Assembly: GCA_016790965.1 (NCBI GenBank)
Contig: JAEUNZ010000020.1
Location: 1-64,000, forward strand
Origin: SSSZ01 sp016790965
GTDB lineage: Bacteria; Pseudomonadota; Gammaproteobacteria; Burkholderiales; Rhodocyclaceae
DNA: 64,000 nt
Direction: 5' to 3'
Shown: one piece after another, positions 28,421-37,751 of the stretch
Layout of the letters: each line of letters begins with the position of its first letter
How positions within the stretch are numbered: position 1 is the stretch's first letter
Notes under the pieces: model-generated
Told to the model about the DNA's origin: nothing
What the model saw: only the letters and a program-made list of their open reading frames with translations
Databases searched by the model: none
Program-made: the position numbers and the translations under genes

Positions 28421-29368
28421 TCAGGCCCCGCCGGTGTCCGCCACCAGAAAGTCGCGGCTGATGCCGTTGCCGACTTCGTAGATGCAGTCCATGAAATCGG
28501 TGAGCCACTCATGCAGGCCCTGCTCCAGGATGTCCCCCACCCGGGCGTAGTGCAGCCTGGCGTGCAGAATTCCCGCCTGACGCAGGGTTTCGCCGCAGTG
28601 GTCGTTGGCGACCAGATCCAGGTTTTTGACCACGCCGTTGAGACAAAAATGAAGCGAGCGGGGGAGGTCGCTGCGTAGGATGAGCAATTCCGCCACCCGC
28701 TCGGGGGTGATGACGTCGCGGTAGACCTTGCGGTAGTTCTCAAAGGCGGACACGGAGCGCAACAGGGCGCCCCACTGGTAGAAATCCGTGGCTTCCTCGT
28801 GGCCCAGGGGCCGGAGGACGTGAAATTTCACGTCCAGGATGCGGGCCGTGTTGTCGGCCCTCTCCAGCAGGGTGCCCAGGCGGATGAAGTGGAAGGCCTC
28901 GTCCTGAAGCAGGGTGCCGATGGTGACACCTCGGGATAGGGAGGAGCGCATCTTCACCCATTCGAAAAATTCGCCGATGCCGGCTGCACTGATTTTTTCG
29001 AAACTCTGCTCCCGGGCTTCCAGCCAGGTGGCGTTCATGGTTTCCCACATTTCCGAGGTGATGGTCCCGCGTACCGCGTGGGCGTTCTCCCGGGCCAAGC
29101 GCAGACAGCTGTGGATGGAGGCCGAATTGTCGGCGTCGCTCGCCATGAAGCGCAGGACGTTTTCCCCGGTCACCGCCGGATATTTGGCAGCAAAGGCCTC
29201 TTCCAGGCTATTGAGCGCAATGATGGCGTTCCAACTCTGGTTGGCAGCCTCGACCGGCTGGGGCACCAGGGACATCTGCCAGGTGACGTCGAGCAGGCGG
29301 GCAAGATTCTCGGCCCGCTCGATGTAGCGGGCCATCCAGAACAGGTGGTCGGCGGTACGGCTCAGCAT
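28421..29368 (-). CDS. Alpha-E domain protein (stand-alone)
   Basis: 315-aa all-helical protein of the alpha-E (COG2307) family, starting MLSRTADHLFWMARYIERAENLARLLD, the family signature. It equals the C-terminal half of the 839-aa fusion in locus 1. Alpha-E proteins always accompany circularly permuted ATP-grasp proteins and are probably part of the ligase complex. The ATP-grasp partner lies 14 bases upstream. In many genomes a transglutaminase and the proteasome-like Anbu follow; here the next gene downstream is the convergent DUF2325 gene. Confidence 0.9.
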   Translation of the reverse strand: MLSRTADHLFWMARYIERAENLARLLDVTWQMSLVPQPVEAANQSWNAIIALNSLEEAFAAKYPAVTGENVLRFMASDADNSASIHSCLRLARENAHAVRGTITSEMWETMNATWLEAREQSFEKISAAGIGEFFEWVKMRSSLSRGVTIGTLLQDEAFHFIRLGTLLERADNTARILDVKFHVLRPLGHEEATDFYQWGALLRSVSAFENYRKVYRDVITPERVAELLILRSDLPRSLHFCLNGVVKNLDLVANDHCGETLRQAGILHARLHYARVGDILEQGLHEWLTDFMDCIYEVGNGISRDFLVADTGGA

Positions 29369-29382
29369 GGTCTATTCCTTCC

Positions 29383-30792
29383 TCAATCCTCGAGAATCCA
29401 GGTGTCCTTGGTACCGCCCCCCTGGGAGGAATTCACCACCAAGGATCCGGCAGTGAGGGCAACCCGGGTGAGCCCGCCGGGGACCATATCGACGTCCTGA
29501 CCGGAAAGCACGAAGGGCCGCAAATCCAGATGGCGCGGCGCGATGCCCTCTTCGACGAAGGTCGGGCAATTGGAGAGGGCCAGGGTCGGCTGGGCGATGT
29601 AGCCCTCCGGCTTGGCCAGCAGAAGCTGGCGGAACTTGTCGATCTGCTCCCGGCTGGATGCCGGACCCACCAGCATGCCGTAACCGCCGGCGCCATGGAC
29701 CTCCTTCACCACCAACTCCGCCAGATGGGCCAGCACGTAGTCCAGATCCTCCGGCTTGCGGCACATGTAGGTGGGCACGTTATTGAGGAGAGGCTCCTCG
29801 CCGAGGTAGAAGCGAATCATGTCCGGCACGTAGGGGTAGATGGACTTGTCGTCCGCGACCCCGGTGCCGATGGCGTTGGCCAGGGTGACGTTGCCCGCCT
29901 GGTAAGCCTTGAGGATGCCCGGCACCCCCAGGGCGGAATCGGGCCGGAAGGCCAGGGGATCGAGGAAGTCATCGTCGATGCGGCGGTAGATGACGTCGAC
30001 CTTCTGGGCTCCCTGGGTGGTGCGCATGAAGACCTGATCCTTGGCGACGAAGAGATCGCGCCCCTCCACCAGTTCAACCCCCATCTGCTGGGCCAGGAAG
30101 GTGTGCTCGAAATAGGCGCTGTTGAAGGCCCCCGGCGTCAGGACGACCACGGTGGGATTGCTCACCCCCTTGGGGGCCACGGCCCGCAGCTTCTCCAAAA
30201 GCATGTCCGGATAGTGCTGCACCGGGGCGACCTTGTGGCGGGCGAACAGCTCGGGGAAGAGCCGCATCATCATCTTGCGGTCTTCCAGCATGTAGGAGAC
30301 GCCGGAAGGTACCCTCAGGTTGTCCTCCAGGACGTAGAACTCGCCCGCCCCGGCGCGCACCACATCCACCCCGGCGATGTGGGCGTAGATGCCGCCGGGC
30401 ACGTCGACCCCCTGCATTTCGGGGCGAAATTGGGCGTTGTCGAGTACCTGGGCAGCGGGGATCTTGCCGGCCTTGAGGATTTCCCGCTCGTGGTAGATAT
30501 CGTGCAGGAAGCTGTTCAAGGCCTTCACCCGCTGGCGCAGGCCGGACTCCAGGGCGTGCCACTCGGCAGCGGGGATGATGCGCGGGATGATGTCGAAGGG
30601 GATGAGACGCTCCTTGCCGGCTTCTTCTCCGTAAACCGCAAAGGTGATCCCCACCCGGTGAAAGGCCAGATCGGCCTCCGCCCGTTTGCGCGCGATGCGC
30701 TCCGCCGGCGTTTCCTCAAGCCAGCGGGAGTATTGGACGTAATGGTCCCTGATGGCGCCGCCGGCGTCGGTCATCTCGTTGTAGAAATTCAT
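29383..30792 (-). CDS. Circularly permuted ATP-grasp amidoligase (stand-alone)
   Basis: 469-aa protein of the circularly permuted ATP-grasp type 2 (COG2308) family. Landmarks parallel those of the locus-1 fusion: GITFAVYGEEAGKERLIPFD, LEDNLRVPSGVSYMLEDRKM, VVLTPGAFNSAYFEHTFLAQ, LVEGRDLFV, DKSIYPYVPDMIRFYLGEE and ELVVKEVHGAGGYGMLVGP. Predicted to form an amide or peptide bond with ATP. Full-length for the family. It is the first gene of locus 2, which continues with the alpha-E gene. Confidence 0.92.
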   Translation of the reverse strand: MNFYNEMTDAGGAIRDHYVQYSRWLEETPAERIARKRAEADLAFHRVGITFAVYGEEAGKERLIPFDIIPRIIPAAEWHALESGLRQRVKALNSFLHDIYHEREILKAGKIPAAQVLDNAQFRPEMQGVDVPGGIYAHIAGVDVVRAGAGEFYVLEDNLRVPSGVSYMLEDRKMMMRLFPELFARHKVAPVQHYPDMLLEKLRAVAPKGVSNPTVVVLTPGAFNSAYFEHTFLAQQMGVELVEGRDLFVAKDQVFMRTTQGAQKVDVIYRRIDDDFLDPLAFRPDSALGVPGILKAYQAGNVTLANAIGTGVADDKSIYPYVPDMIRFYLGEEPLLNNVPTYMCRKPEDLDYVLAHLAELVVKEVHGAGGYGMLVGPASSREQIDKFRQLLLAKPEGYIAQPTLALSNCPTFVEEGIAPRHLDLRPFVLSGQDVDMVPGGLTRVALTAGSLVVNSSQGGGTKDTWILED

Positions 30793-31138
30793 GGTCTGCC
30801 CGCTCGAAAAAATGAGGTCTGCTTTGGAACTCCAGCACCTTCCGTGCCACCAAGGGGAATGCGCCCTATGCCCGAAATTATGCCGCTTCCCGGTGCCCTG
30901 GAGGCCCCGCCCGCACCGAGATGATGCATCCCCTCCCGCTCACGCCCTGCGGGAGAGCAATCGGAGGGCGCGGAGCAATGACACTCCGCCATGGGGAAGG
31001 TCGACTGCTGAGCCCCCCGAATTATTCACACACCCATTACTAAAGTAATAGATTTTTCCCGGCGGTGAATTAGAATAAAGTGAAATACCCGCGGGTCGCC
31101 CCGACGCGATCCCGAAAAAACGAGAGAGAGACATCACC
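30793..31138. other. Divergent intergenic region with a short AT palindrome
   Basis: About 345 bases between locus 2 (minus) and the FIST gene (plus). No protein-coding signal. The only clear structure is ATTACTAAAGTAAT (31036-31049), a 6-bp dyad with a 2-base centre about 90 bases before the FIST start, which could be an operator; GAGAGAGAGAC before 31139 is a likely ribosome site. Confidence 0.4.
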
Positions 31139-32290
31139 ATGACTTCGATCCGGATCGCTTTTTCCCGGGCTGTCGGCGCCGCGTCCGCCATCGCCGAGAT
31201 TGCCAGCCAGATGGAGGGTTTCCGACCGGCTCTGGTTCTGTGCTTCGCCACCGACACCCAGAATCCGGCGCAACTCGCGGCCGCCCTGCGGCAAGCCTTT
31301 CCTCCGCCGGTGGCCCTGGCGGGCTGCACCACAGCGGGTGAAATCGGCCCCGACGGCTATACCAATGACAGTATCGTCGCCATAGGCTTTGCCGCCGCCG
31401 ATTTCACCGCCGTCACTGTCCTCATCCCCGGACTCTCGGCCTTCGATCTGGCCGACTGCCAGCGGCGGGTGGAGGATGCCCTGCACCGCAGCACCCTCCA
31501 GCGCGAGGCCCTCGGTTTTCCCCATTCCCTGGCCTTTCTGCTGGTAGATGGCCTTTCCCTGCGCGAGGAACCGGTGGGTCGCGCCGTCCAGCTCGTCCTG
31601 GGCGACATTCCGGTAGTCGGGGGCTCCGCCGGGGATTCCCTTCAATTTCGTCAGACCCAGGTCTTCCACGACGGCAGCGCCCAAAGCGATGCAGCGGTGC
31701 TCGCCCTCATCAGCACCGACCTGCCTTTCCGGGTGGTCAAGACCCAGCACTTCCAGCGCACCGACGAACGCATGGTGGTCACCGGCGCCCGCCCGGCGGA
31801 GCGGGTCGTGACCGAGATCAACGGCTTTCCCGCCGCACTCGAATACGCCCGCATCGTCGGCGTGCCGGTCGAGAACCTGGACCCACTGGCCTTCGCGGCC
31901 TATCCGGTGGTGGTGCGCATCGGCGGCAGCGAGTACGTGCGCTCGATCCAGAAGGTCAATCCCGACCACAGTCTGTCGTTCTACTGCGCCATCGACGAAG
32001 GCATCGTCCTCTCCCGCGCCCAGGGACTCGACGCCCTGGCCAACCTGGAAAGCGCCCTGACCAGAGTGGAGGAGGAGATCGGCAAGCCCGAGGCGGTCCT
32101 CGCCTGCGACTGCATTTTGCGCAATCTCGAATTCCGGCAGAAGGGCCTGACCGAAGTGATCTCGGCGGCCCTGCGTCGCCACCGCGTAGTGGGGTTTTCC
32201 ACCTTCGGCGAATTGCATAAGGGAATCCACGTGAACCAGACCTTCACCGGGGTCGCCTTCGGGCAGCACGCCCAGGAGGTCCGCCAATGA
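31139..32290 (+). CDS. nosP: FIST-domain sensor protein, NosP-like
   Basis: 383-aa cytoplasmic protein. A FIST_N domain covers about residues 30-215 (LAGCTTAGEIGPDGYTNDSI, VVGGSAGDSLQFRQTQVF) and FIST_C about 225-365 (CDCILRNLEFRQ, VVGFSTFGELHKGIHVNQT). FIST proteins of this size encoded beside histidine kinases or c-di-GMP enzymes are the NosP family, haem proteins that sense nitric oxide and control the partner. The gene overlaps the PAS-GGDEF-EAL gene by 4 bases, the expected arrangement. Haem binding is assumed from family and context; no ligand residue can be assigned with certainty from the sequence alone. Confidence 0.8.
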   Translation: MTSIRIAFSRAVGAASAIAEIASQMEGFRPALVLCFATDTQNPAQLAAALRQAFPPPVALAGCTTAGEIGPDGYTNDSIVAIGFAAADFTAVTVLIPGLSAFDLADCQRRVEDALHRSTLQREALGFPHSLAFLLVDGLSLREEPVGRAVQLVLGDIPVVGGSAGDSLQFRQTQVFHDGSAQSDAAVLALISTDLPFRVVKTQHFQRTDERMVVTGARPAERVVTEINGFPAALEYARIVGVPVENLDPLAFAAYPVVVRIGGSEYVRSIQKVNPDHSLSFYCAIDEGIVLSRAQGLDALANLESALTRVEEEIGKPEAVLACDCILRNLEFRQKGLTEVISAALRRHRVVGFSTFGELHKGIHVNQTFTGVAFGQHAQEVRQ

Positions 32291-35200
32291 TCGGCGACGC
32301 TCCCGGCTTCGACCGCAGCGCATTGCCGGCCCCTGTGGCCGACGAACTGGCCCGGCGGGACAAGATCATCCACGTCCTTATGGATCGGGTGGAGCAGGGC
32401 ATGGACGCCCAGGGGTCCGACTACAGCTTCTTCCAGTCCTCGGTCTTGCTGGGAGAGCAGGTCCGGGAGAGAACCCAGTTGCTCGACCGCGCCATGGCCG
32501 CCCTGCAAAAGAGCAATGCGGCCCTGGCCGAGGAAAAGAGAGCGGTTGAAGCGGCCCGGGTAAGGCTCTTCGAAGCCATCGGTGCCAGCGCCGATGGCTT
32601 CGTGCTCTTCGACGCCGACGACAGGCTGCTGATGGCCAATCCGGAATTTCTTGCCCTTTGGGAGAAAACCGGCCCGGACGCGGCTCTCGTCCTCGGCTTG
32701 AGTTTTGCGCAAGTCCTCGCCGCCCTCGGCTACCCGAAAGGCGAGTGTGCCTGGCTCGCCACCTGGGCGGAGGCTCACGCGCTGGCCAAATCCGGTTCCC
32801 CAGTGCGGCGGGAAATTCAGGTACGCGACGGCTTCTGGCTGCACATTTCCGAACACCCCACCGCCGAAGGCGGTGTCGTTGGCACCTACGCGGACATCAG
32901 CGAAATCAAGGAGAGCGAGACCCGCCGCCGGGAAGAGGAATTGGCAGCCCAGGCCTTATTGCTGCAGACCACCCTGGACAACCTGGCCCAGGGGGTGGTC
33001 GTCTTCGACGCCCGGGATTGCCTCGTGGCATGGAACGACCGCTGCGCCGAGATGTTGCGCCTCGACGAGGCCGCCCTGGCCCGGGGCGCTGCCCGCACCG
33101 CCCTGCCCTCCATCCTCGCAGCCCACCGGGAGGGCGAGCCCTCCAACGGCCCCTGCGAGATTCCGACGGACGACGGCCGCGTCCTGGCCCTAAGGCAAGC
33201 CCCCCTGCCCGACGGAGGCACGGTCCTCACTCTGAGCGACGTCACAGAAGGACGCCTCCAGGAAAATCGCATCCGCGAGCTTCTCGACGAACTGCGCCTG
33301 ACTTTCGAGAACGCCCACGTGGGCATCGTCCATCTGCGCAATCGTGTCATCGTCAGCGCCAACGCCCGCATGGCGGAACTGTTCGGCTGGGATTCACCGG
33401 CCCAGTTGGTCGGAAAGACGACCGAGTTGCTCTACCCCTCCCCTGAGGAATGGGAGACCGACGGCGCCCTGGCCTACGGTGAACTGGCTGGAACGGGCTA
33501 CAGCGACCGCGAGTACTGTTTCGTCCGCCGCGACCGCCAGGCCATCTGGTGCCATCGCACCGGCAGACCCCTGGACAAGACTTCTCCCCATGCCGGATCG
33601 ATCTGGGTCTTCGCCGACATCACCCAACGGCGCGCCCAGGAGGCTCAGTTGCGGCTGGCCCGTACCGTCTTCGAGCACAGTTCAGACGCCCTGATGATTA
33701 CCGACAGCGATGGCCGCATCATCGACGTCAACCGTGCCTTCACCACCATCACCGGCTACGAGGTGGAAGACGTTCTCGGCAAGAATCCCAGCCTGTTCAA
33801 ATCCGGCGCCCACCCGCCGGAATTTTATTCGAATATGTGGAAGACCCTGCTGGAGGCTGGCCGCTGGGATGGCGAAATCATCGACCGCAGGAAGAGCGGC
33901 GAGATTTATCCCAAGTGGCTGTCGATCACGGCCGTTTACGACGAATCGGGCGCGCCGACCCAGTTTATCGGCTCCTTCCAGGACATTTCCGAGCGCAAGG
34001 CAGCCGAAGAAAAGATCCAGTTTCTCGCCCACCATGACGTGCTCACCGCACTGCCCAACCGCCTGCTGCTGCGGGACCGCTTCGGCCAGGCCCTGGAGGC
34101 AGCCCGGCGTACCGGCCGCAGCCTCGCCTTCATGTTCCTGGACCTGGACGAATTCAAGCGCATCAACGATTCCCTCGGCCACCGGGTGGGCGACTACCTG
34201 CTCATCGCGGTGGTGCGGCGCCTCAAGGCCTGCCTGCGGGAATCAGACACCATCAGCCGCCAGGGCGGCGACGAGTTCATCGTCCTGCTGAACGACATGG
34301 ACACCCCGGTGGCCGCAGCCTCCACAGCCGGCAAGATCATCGACGCCATGAGCCAACCCTTCCAGATCGGCGGCCAGCTCATCAACACTTCGGTTTCCAT
34401 CGGCATCGCCATGGCCCCCAGCGACGGCAGCGACTTCGACGCCCTGCTGCAGAAGGCGGACATGGCCATGTATCACTCCAAGGAGCGCGGGCGCGGCAGC
34501 TTCAGCTTCTTCCGCCAGGAGATGAACGACGACGCGGTGCGCCGCCACACCCTGGTCAATAGCCTGCACCGGGCGCTGTCCTCCGGTGAATTCCGTCTCC
34601 ACTATCAGCCCCAGATCGGCATCGCCGACAACGCCATGCTGGGGAGCGAGGCGCTGCTGCGCTGGATCCAGCCGGATGGCGCCACCATCAGCCCGGTCGA
34701 TTTCATCCCTGTCGCCGAGGATACCGGGCTCATCCTGCCCATCGGCGAATGGGCGCTCAGGGAGGCCTGCCGGCAGGCCCGCCTGTGGTTCGACTCGGGC
34801 TTGCCGGCGCGCATCGCGGTGAACGTTTCCGGACAACAGATCTACCGCGCCGACGTTCCAGCGCTCCTGGCCGCCGCCACCCGGGAAGCCGGAATACCCC
34901 CCTCCCTGATCGAGATCGAGCTGACCGAATCGACCCTCATGCAGGATAGTCAGGCCGTGCGCGAAGTCATCCGCGAAATCAAGTCCCTCGGCAGCAGCAT
35001 TGCCATTGACGACTTCGGCACCGGCTACTCCAGCCTGGCCTACCTCAGCCGTTTCAACGTAGACAAGCTCAAGATCGACCGCTCCTTCATCGTCGGCGCC
35101 AGCGCCAACGAGGAGGATACAGCCATCGTACGCATGATCACCCAGATGGCCCACGTACTCGAACTCAAAGCGGTCGCCGAGGGGGTCGAAACCCCGGCCC

Positions 35201-35334
35201 AGGTTGCCCTGTTGCGCAGTTGCGGCTGCGACGTGGCCCAGGGCTTCCTCTTCAGTCGTCCTGTGGAGCCACTCCAATTCGAACGTTTCGTGCGTACGCC
35301 CCACAGTCAGTCGCCCTACGATTGGTACCTCTGA
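32287..35334 (+). CDS. PAS-repeat GGDEF-EAL c-di-GMP enzyme
   Basis: 1015-aa soluble protein. After an N-terminal helical region with coiled coil (about 45-95), about four PAS-type segments run to residue 575 (clear in ITDSDGRIIDVNRAFTTITG). The GGDEF domain has an intact active site (GGDEF, residues 660-664) and an I-site RESD five residues before it, so cyclase activity and product inhibition are possible. The EAL domain starts with EAL at 788-790 and keeps LTESTLM, IDDFGTGYSSLAYL and KIDRSFI, so phosphodiesterase activity is also plausible. It is coupled to the NosP-like gene, which probably sets the balance in response to NO. Confidence 0.92.
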   Translation: MIGDAPGFDRSALPAPVADELARRDKIIHVLMDRVEQGMDAQGSDYSFFQSSVLLGEQVRERTQLLDRAMAALQKSNAALAEEKRAVEAARVRLFEAIGASADGFVLFDADDRLLMANPEFLALWEKTGPDAALVLGLSFAQVLAALGYPKGECAWLATWAEAHALAKSGSPVRREIQVRDGFWLHISEHPTAEGGVVGTYADISEIKESETRRREEELAAQALLLQTTLDNLAQGVVVFDARDCLVAWNDRCAEMLRLDEAALARGAARTALPSILAAHREGEPSNGPCEIPTDDGRVLALRQAPLPDGGTVLTLSDVTEGRLQENRIRELLDELRLTFENAHVGIVHLRNRVIVSANARMAELFGWDSPAQLVGKTTELLYPSPEEWETDGALAYGELAGTGYSDREYCFVRRDRQAIWCHRTGRPLDKTSPHAGSIWVFADITQRRAQEAQLRLARTVFEHSSDALMITDSDGRIIDVNRAFTTITGYEVEDVLGKNPSLFKSGAHPPEFYSNMWKTLLEAGRWDGEIIDRRKSGEIYPKWLSITAVYDESGAPTQFIGSFQDISERKAAEEKIQFLAHHDVLTALPNRLLLRDRFGQALEAARRTGRSLAFMFLDLDEFKRINDSLGHRVGDYLLIAVVRRLKACLRESDTISRQGGDEFIVLLNDMDTPVAAASTAGKIIDAMSQPFQIGGQLINTSVSIGIAMAPSDGSDFDALLQKADMAMYHSKERGRGSFSFFRQEMNDDAVRRHTLVNSLHRALSSGEFRLHYQPQIGIADNAMLGSEALLRWIQPDGATISPVDFIPVAEDTGLILPIGEWALREACRQARLWFDSGLPARIAVNVSGQQIYRADVPALLAAATREAGIPPSLIEIELTESTLMQDSQAVREVIREIKSLGSSIAIDDFGTGYSSLAYLSRFNVDKLKIDRSFIVGASANEEDTAIVRMITQMAHVLELKAVAEGVETPAQVALLRSCGCDVAQGFLFSRPVEPLQFERFVRTPHSQSPYDWYL

Positions 35335-35404
35335 GCCGGGGAACCTCACGCTGCGCCGGGGGCCATCCTGGACTCCACACCCGCAGTGACCATCGCGGCT
35401 CTGA

Positions 35405-35480
35405 GGTCTGTTCAGGTTCCTGAACTCATGGTTTCCGCGCCTGATGCGCGGCCGACTTTTTTGTTGGCTGAAAAGAAAAC
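35405..35480 (+). repeat. Dispersed hairpin repeat, copy C (partial)
   Basis: CTGAACTCATGGTTTCCGCGC followed by ACTTTTTTGTTGGCTGAAAAG matches the centre of copy B (CTGAACCCATGGGTTCCGCC, then ACTTTCTTCTTGCTGGCTGAAG). It is shorter and runs directly into the terminator. Confidence 0.5.
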
Positions 35481-35502
35481 CGCCGGACCAGCCGGCGGTT
35501 TT
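35476..35502. terminator. Bidirectional intrinsic terminator
   Basis: AAAACCGCCGG / CCGGCGGTTTT, a perfect 11-bp stem with loop ACCAG, between the convergent GGDEF-EAL and thiolase genes. A/T tracts at both feet allow function in both directions. The core is identical to the dctP-dctQ stem-loop. Confidence 0.85.
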
Positions 35503-35525
35503 CTGTCCGAGAGCAGTGCTGAAGG

Positions 35526-36710
35526 TCAGACGCGCTCGAAGATGGCGGCAATACCCTGCCCGCCTCCGATACACATGGTCACCAGACAGTACTTGCCACC
35601 GATGCGGTTCATCTCATACACCGCCTTGGTGGCGATGAAGGCGCCGGAACAGCCGACCGGGTGGCCCAAGGCGATGGCACCGCCGTTGGGGTTGGTCTTG
35701 GCCGGATCGAGACCCAGCACCTTCATGACAGACAGGGCCTGGGCGGCGAAGGCTTCGTTGGACTCGATGACGTCCATCTGGTCGAGCGTCAGACCAGCCT
35801 TCTTGAGGGCCAGGCGGGACGCGGGAATCGGGCCTTCACCCATGATGTCGTTGGGCACACCGGCCACAGCGTAGGAGACCAGGCGGGCCATGGGCTTGTA
35901 GCCGGCCTTGACCGCCGTGTCGCCATCGGCGAGAACGAAGAAAGCGGCCCCGTCATTGATGCCGGAGGCGTTACCGGCGGTTACCGTACCGCCCTCCTTC
36001 TTGAAGGCCGGCTTCATCTTGGCCAGAGCTTCCATGGTGGTGCCGCGCTTCAGATGCTCGTCGGTGTCGAAGACCACGTCGCCCTTCTTGGTCTTCTTGA
36101 CGATCGGGAGAATCTGCGATTTGAAGTAGCCCGCGTCGATGGCCGCCGCGGCGCGGCGCTGGGATTCGACGGCGAAGGCATCTTGCTCTTCGCGGGAGAT
36201 GCCATGCTTGACCGCTAGATTCTCGGCAGTCACGCCCATGTGGCCGACGCCAAAGGGATCGGTGAGCACCGCAACCATGGAGTCGATGGCCTTGGTGTCG
36301 CCCATACGGGCGCCGGAACGCAGTGCAGGCAGCATGTAGGCCGCCTTGGACATCACTTCAACGCCGCCACCGATGCCGTAGTCGCAGTCACCCAGCAAGA
36401 TGTTCTGGGCGGTGGTAACGATGCCCTGCAGGCCAGAGGCGCACAGGCGGCTGACCTGCATAGCAACTGAGTCCATGGACAGACCGGCCTGGATGGAGGC
36501 GACGCGCGAAACGTAGGGATAGCGGGCGTCGGTCGGCATGCAGTTGCCGACGGTGACGTAATTGATCAGTTGGGGATCGACGCCGGAGCGGACGACCGAT
36601 TCCTTCATCACGACACCAGCCAGCTCGCTGGCCTCGAAATCGGCCAGGGAACCGCCGAAGGCACCGATAGCGGAACGGACAGCGCTCAGTACGACAACAT
36701 CTCTGCTCAT
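35526..36710 (-). CDS. Acetyl-CoA C-acetyltransferase (thiolase)
   Basis: 394-aa biosynthetic-type thiolase, joining or splitting two acetyl-CoA units (acetoacetyl-CoA metabolism, polyhydroxybutyrate or ketone use). Cys90 in RLCASGLQG is the acyl carrier; GGAIALGHPVGCSGA supplies the catalytic His and CIGGGQGIA the second Cys. Start 36710 gives MSRDVVVLSAVRSAIGAFGG, the family N-terminus. It is monocistronic here; no phaB or phaC lies next to it. AtoB/PhaA-type assignment cannot be refined further from sequence. Confidence 0.93.
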   Translation of the reverse strand: MSRDVVVLSAVRSAIGAFGGSLADFEASELAGVVMKESVVRSGVDPQLINYVTVGNCMPTDARYPYVSRVASIQAGLSMDSVAMQVSRLCASGLQGIVTTAQNILLGDCDYGIGGGVEVMSKAAYMLPALRSGARMGDTKAIDSMVAVLTDPFGVGHMGVTAENLAVKHGISREEQDAFAVESQRRAAAAIDAGYFKSQILPIVKKTKKGDVVFDTDEHLKRGTTMEALAKMKPAFKKEGGTVTAGNASGINDGAAFFVLADGDTAVKAGYKPMARLVSYAVAGVPNDIMGEGPIPASRLALKKAGLTLDQMDVIESNEAFAAQALSVMKVLGLDPAKTNPNGGAIALGHPVGCSGAFIATKAVYEMNRIGGKYCLVTMCIGGGQGIAAIFERV

Positions 36711-37151
36711 TATGATTCTCCTGATAAAAAACACTCAGCCTGGCACGGCGGCGAGGCTCGACAAAAAAAGCGCCCAAGGGCAGTGGCCCGCCGGACAAGG
36801 CCCGACGCACCCGGTTTGAAATCGACTGCGCACGGACCTCAAAAACTCCGCACGGTCGCCCAACGCATTGCACTTGCCCCCTGACCGCCGGTGCTTGGCA
36901 CCCTGCGACCCGCTGCCCCGACCCAGAAACCTGTCGTTCGAAGCACACCTGCCGGTGGCCGATCCGTTCGCCGATGGCAAAGAAGGCGGTCGCCGAGCAG
37001 TGCAACGGCGACGGGATGATGATACCGAAAACCGCGCCGGAAAACTTGACGAAATCGCGGGTAAACCACGGCAAAACGCCCCTCGGGCTGTGACTCGCAG
37101 CGCAATTTAGCCGGGTGCCGACCGCATCGGCGGCGCAGCCGCCCGTTTGGT
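36711..37151. other. 440-base intergenic region, no feature supported
   Basis: Between thiolase (minus) and the Nudix gene (minus). Frames of up to about 100 codons exist on both strands but none shows a family signature, good ribosome site or conserved-looking composition. It should hold the thiolase promoter (an AT-rich patch lies just before the start at 36711-36735). I see no RNA or repeat. Confidence 0.4.
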
Positions 37152-37751
37152 TCAGCTTCCCTCGGCGATAAGTCCCAGGCGACTGACGAGGGAGCGGATC
37201 ATCCCGGCCGTCGCCCCCCAGATGAAGTAGTCACCGTAGGGCATGGCGTAATACTGGCGCAGGGCGCCCCGCACATGGACGGCCTCGCGCCGGTGGTTGC
37301 CAGGATCGAGGAGAAATTGCAGCGGCACTTCGAAGACTTCCGCCACTTCGAAGGGATCGGGCCGCACGGGAAACGGAGGGGTAACCAGGGCCACCACGGG
37401 AGTCACCCGGAACCCGGTCCCGGTTCGATACTCAGGCAGAAATCCGATGACTTCGATGCAGGCCGCCGGCAGCCCGACTTCCTCCAGGCATTCGCGCAGT
37501 GCCGTGGCCACGGGCCCGGAATCGCCTTCCTCCACCCGCCCGCCGGGGAAGCTGATCTGGCCGGGGTGGTCGCGCAAATGGGCCGTACGCTGGGTCAGGA
37601 GGACTGTAGGCCCCTCGTCACGACAAACGATGGGAAAGAGCACCGCCGCGGGCGTCAGTTCGCTCTCGCGGGCACCGTCCTCGGCAACGAATTCCCCGAC
37701 CGCCGGCTCGGGCAGAAGGCAGGCCCGCAGGCGGTCAACATCGAGGCTCAT
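37152..37751 (-). CDS. CoA pyrophosphatase (Nudix hydrolase)
   Basis: 199-aa Nudix hydrolase of the CoA-cleaving subfamily, which splits coenzyme A to 4'-phosphopantetheine and 3',5'-ADP. The subfamily signature LLTQRTAHLRDHPGQISFPG precedes the Nudix box GGRVEEGDSGPVATALRECL followed by EEVGL. Start MSLDVDRLRACLLPEP. It overlaps the 90-aa gene by 4 bases, and these two and the retropepsin-like gene form a tight minus-strand operon. Confidence 0.88.
   Translation of the reverse strand: MSLDVDRLRACLLPEPAVGEFVAEDGARESELTPAAVLFPIVCRDEGPTVLLTQRTAHLRDHPGQISFPGGRVEEGDSGPVATALRECLEEVGLPAACIEVIGFLPEYRTGTGFRVTPVVALVTPPFPVRPDPFEVAEVFEVPLQFLLDPGNHRREAVHVRGALRQYYAMPYGDYFIWGATAGMIRSLVSRLGLIAEGS

Noticed and set aside
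36388..37074. 228-codon minus frame upstream of and into the thiolase gene
   Set aside because: It overlaps the thiolase N-terminus in another frame and has no recognisable domain; the part in the intergenic region alone is not convincing.
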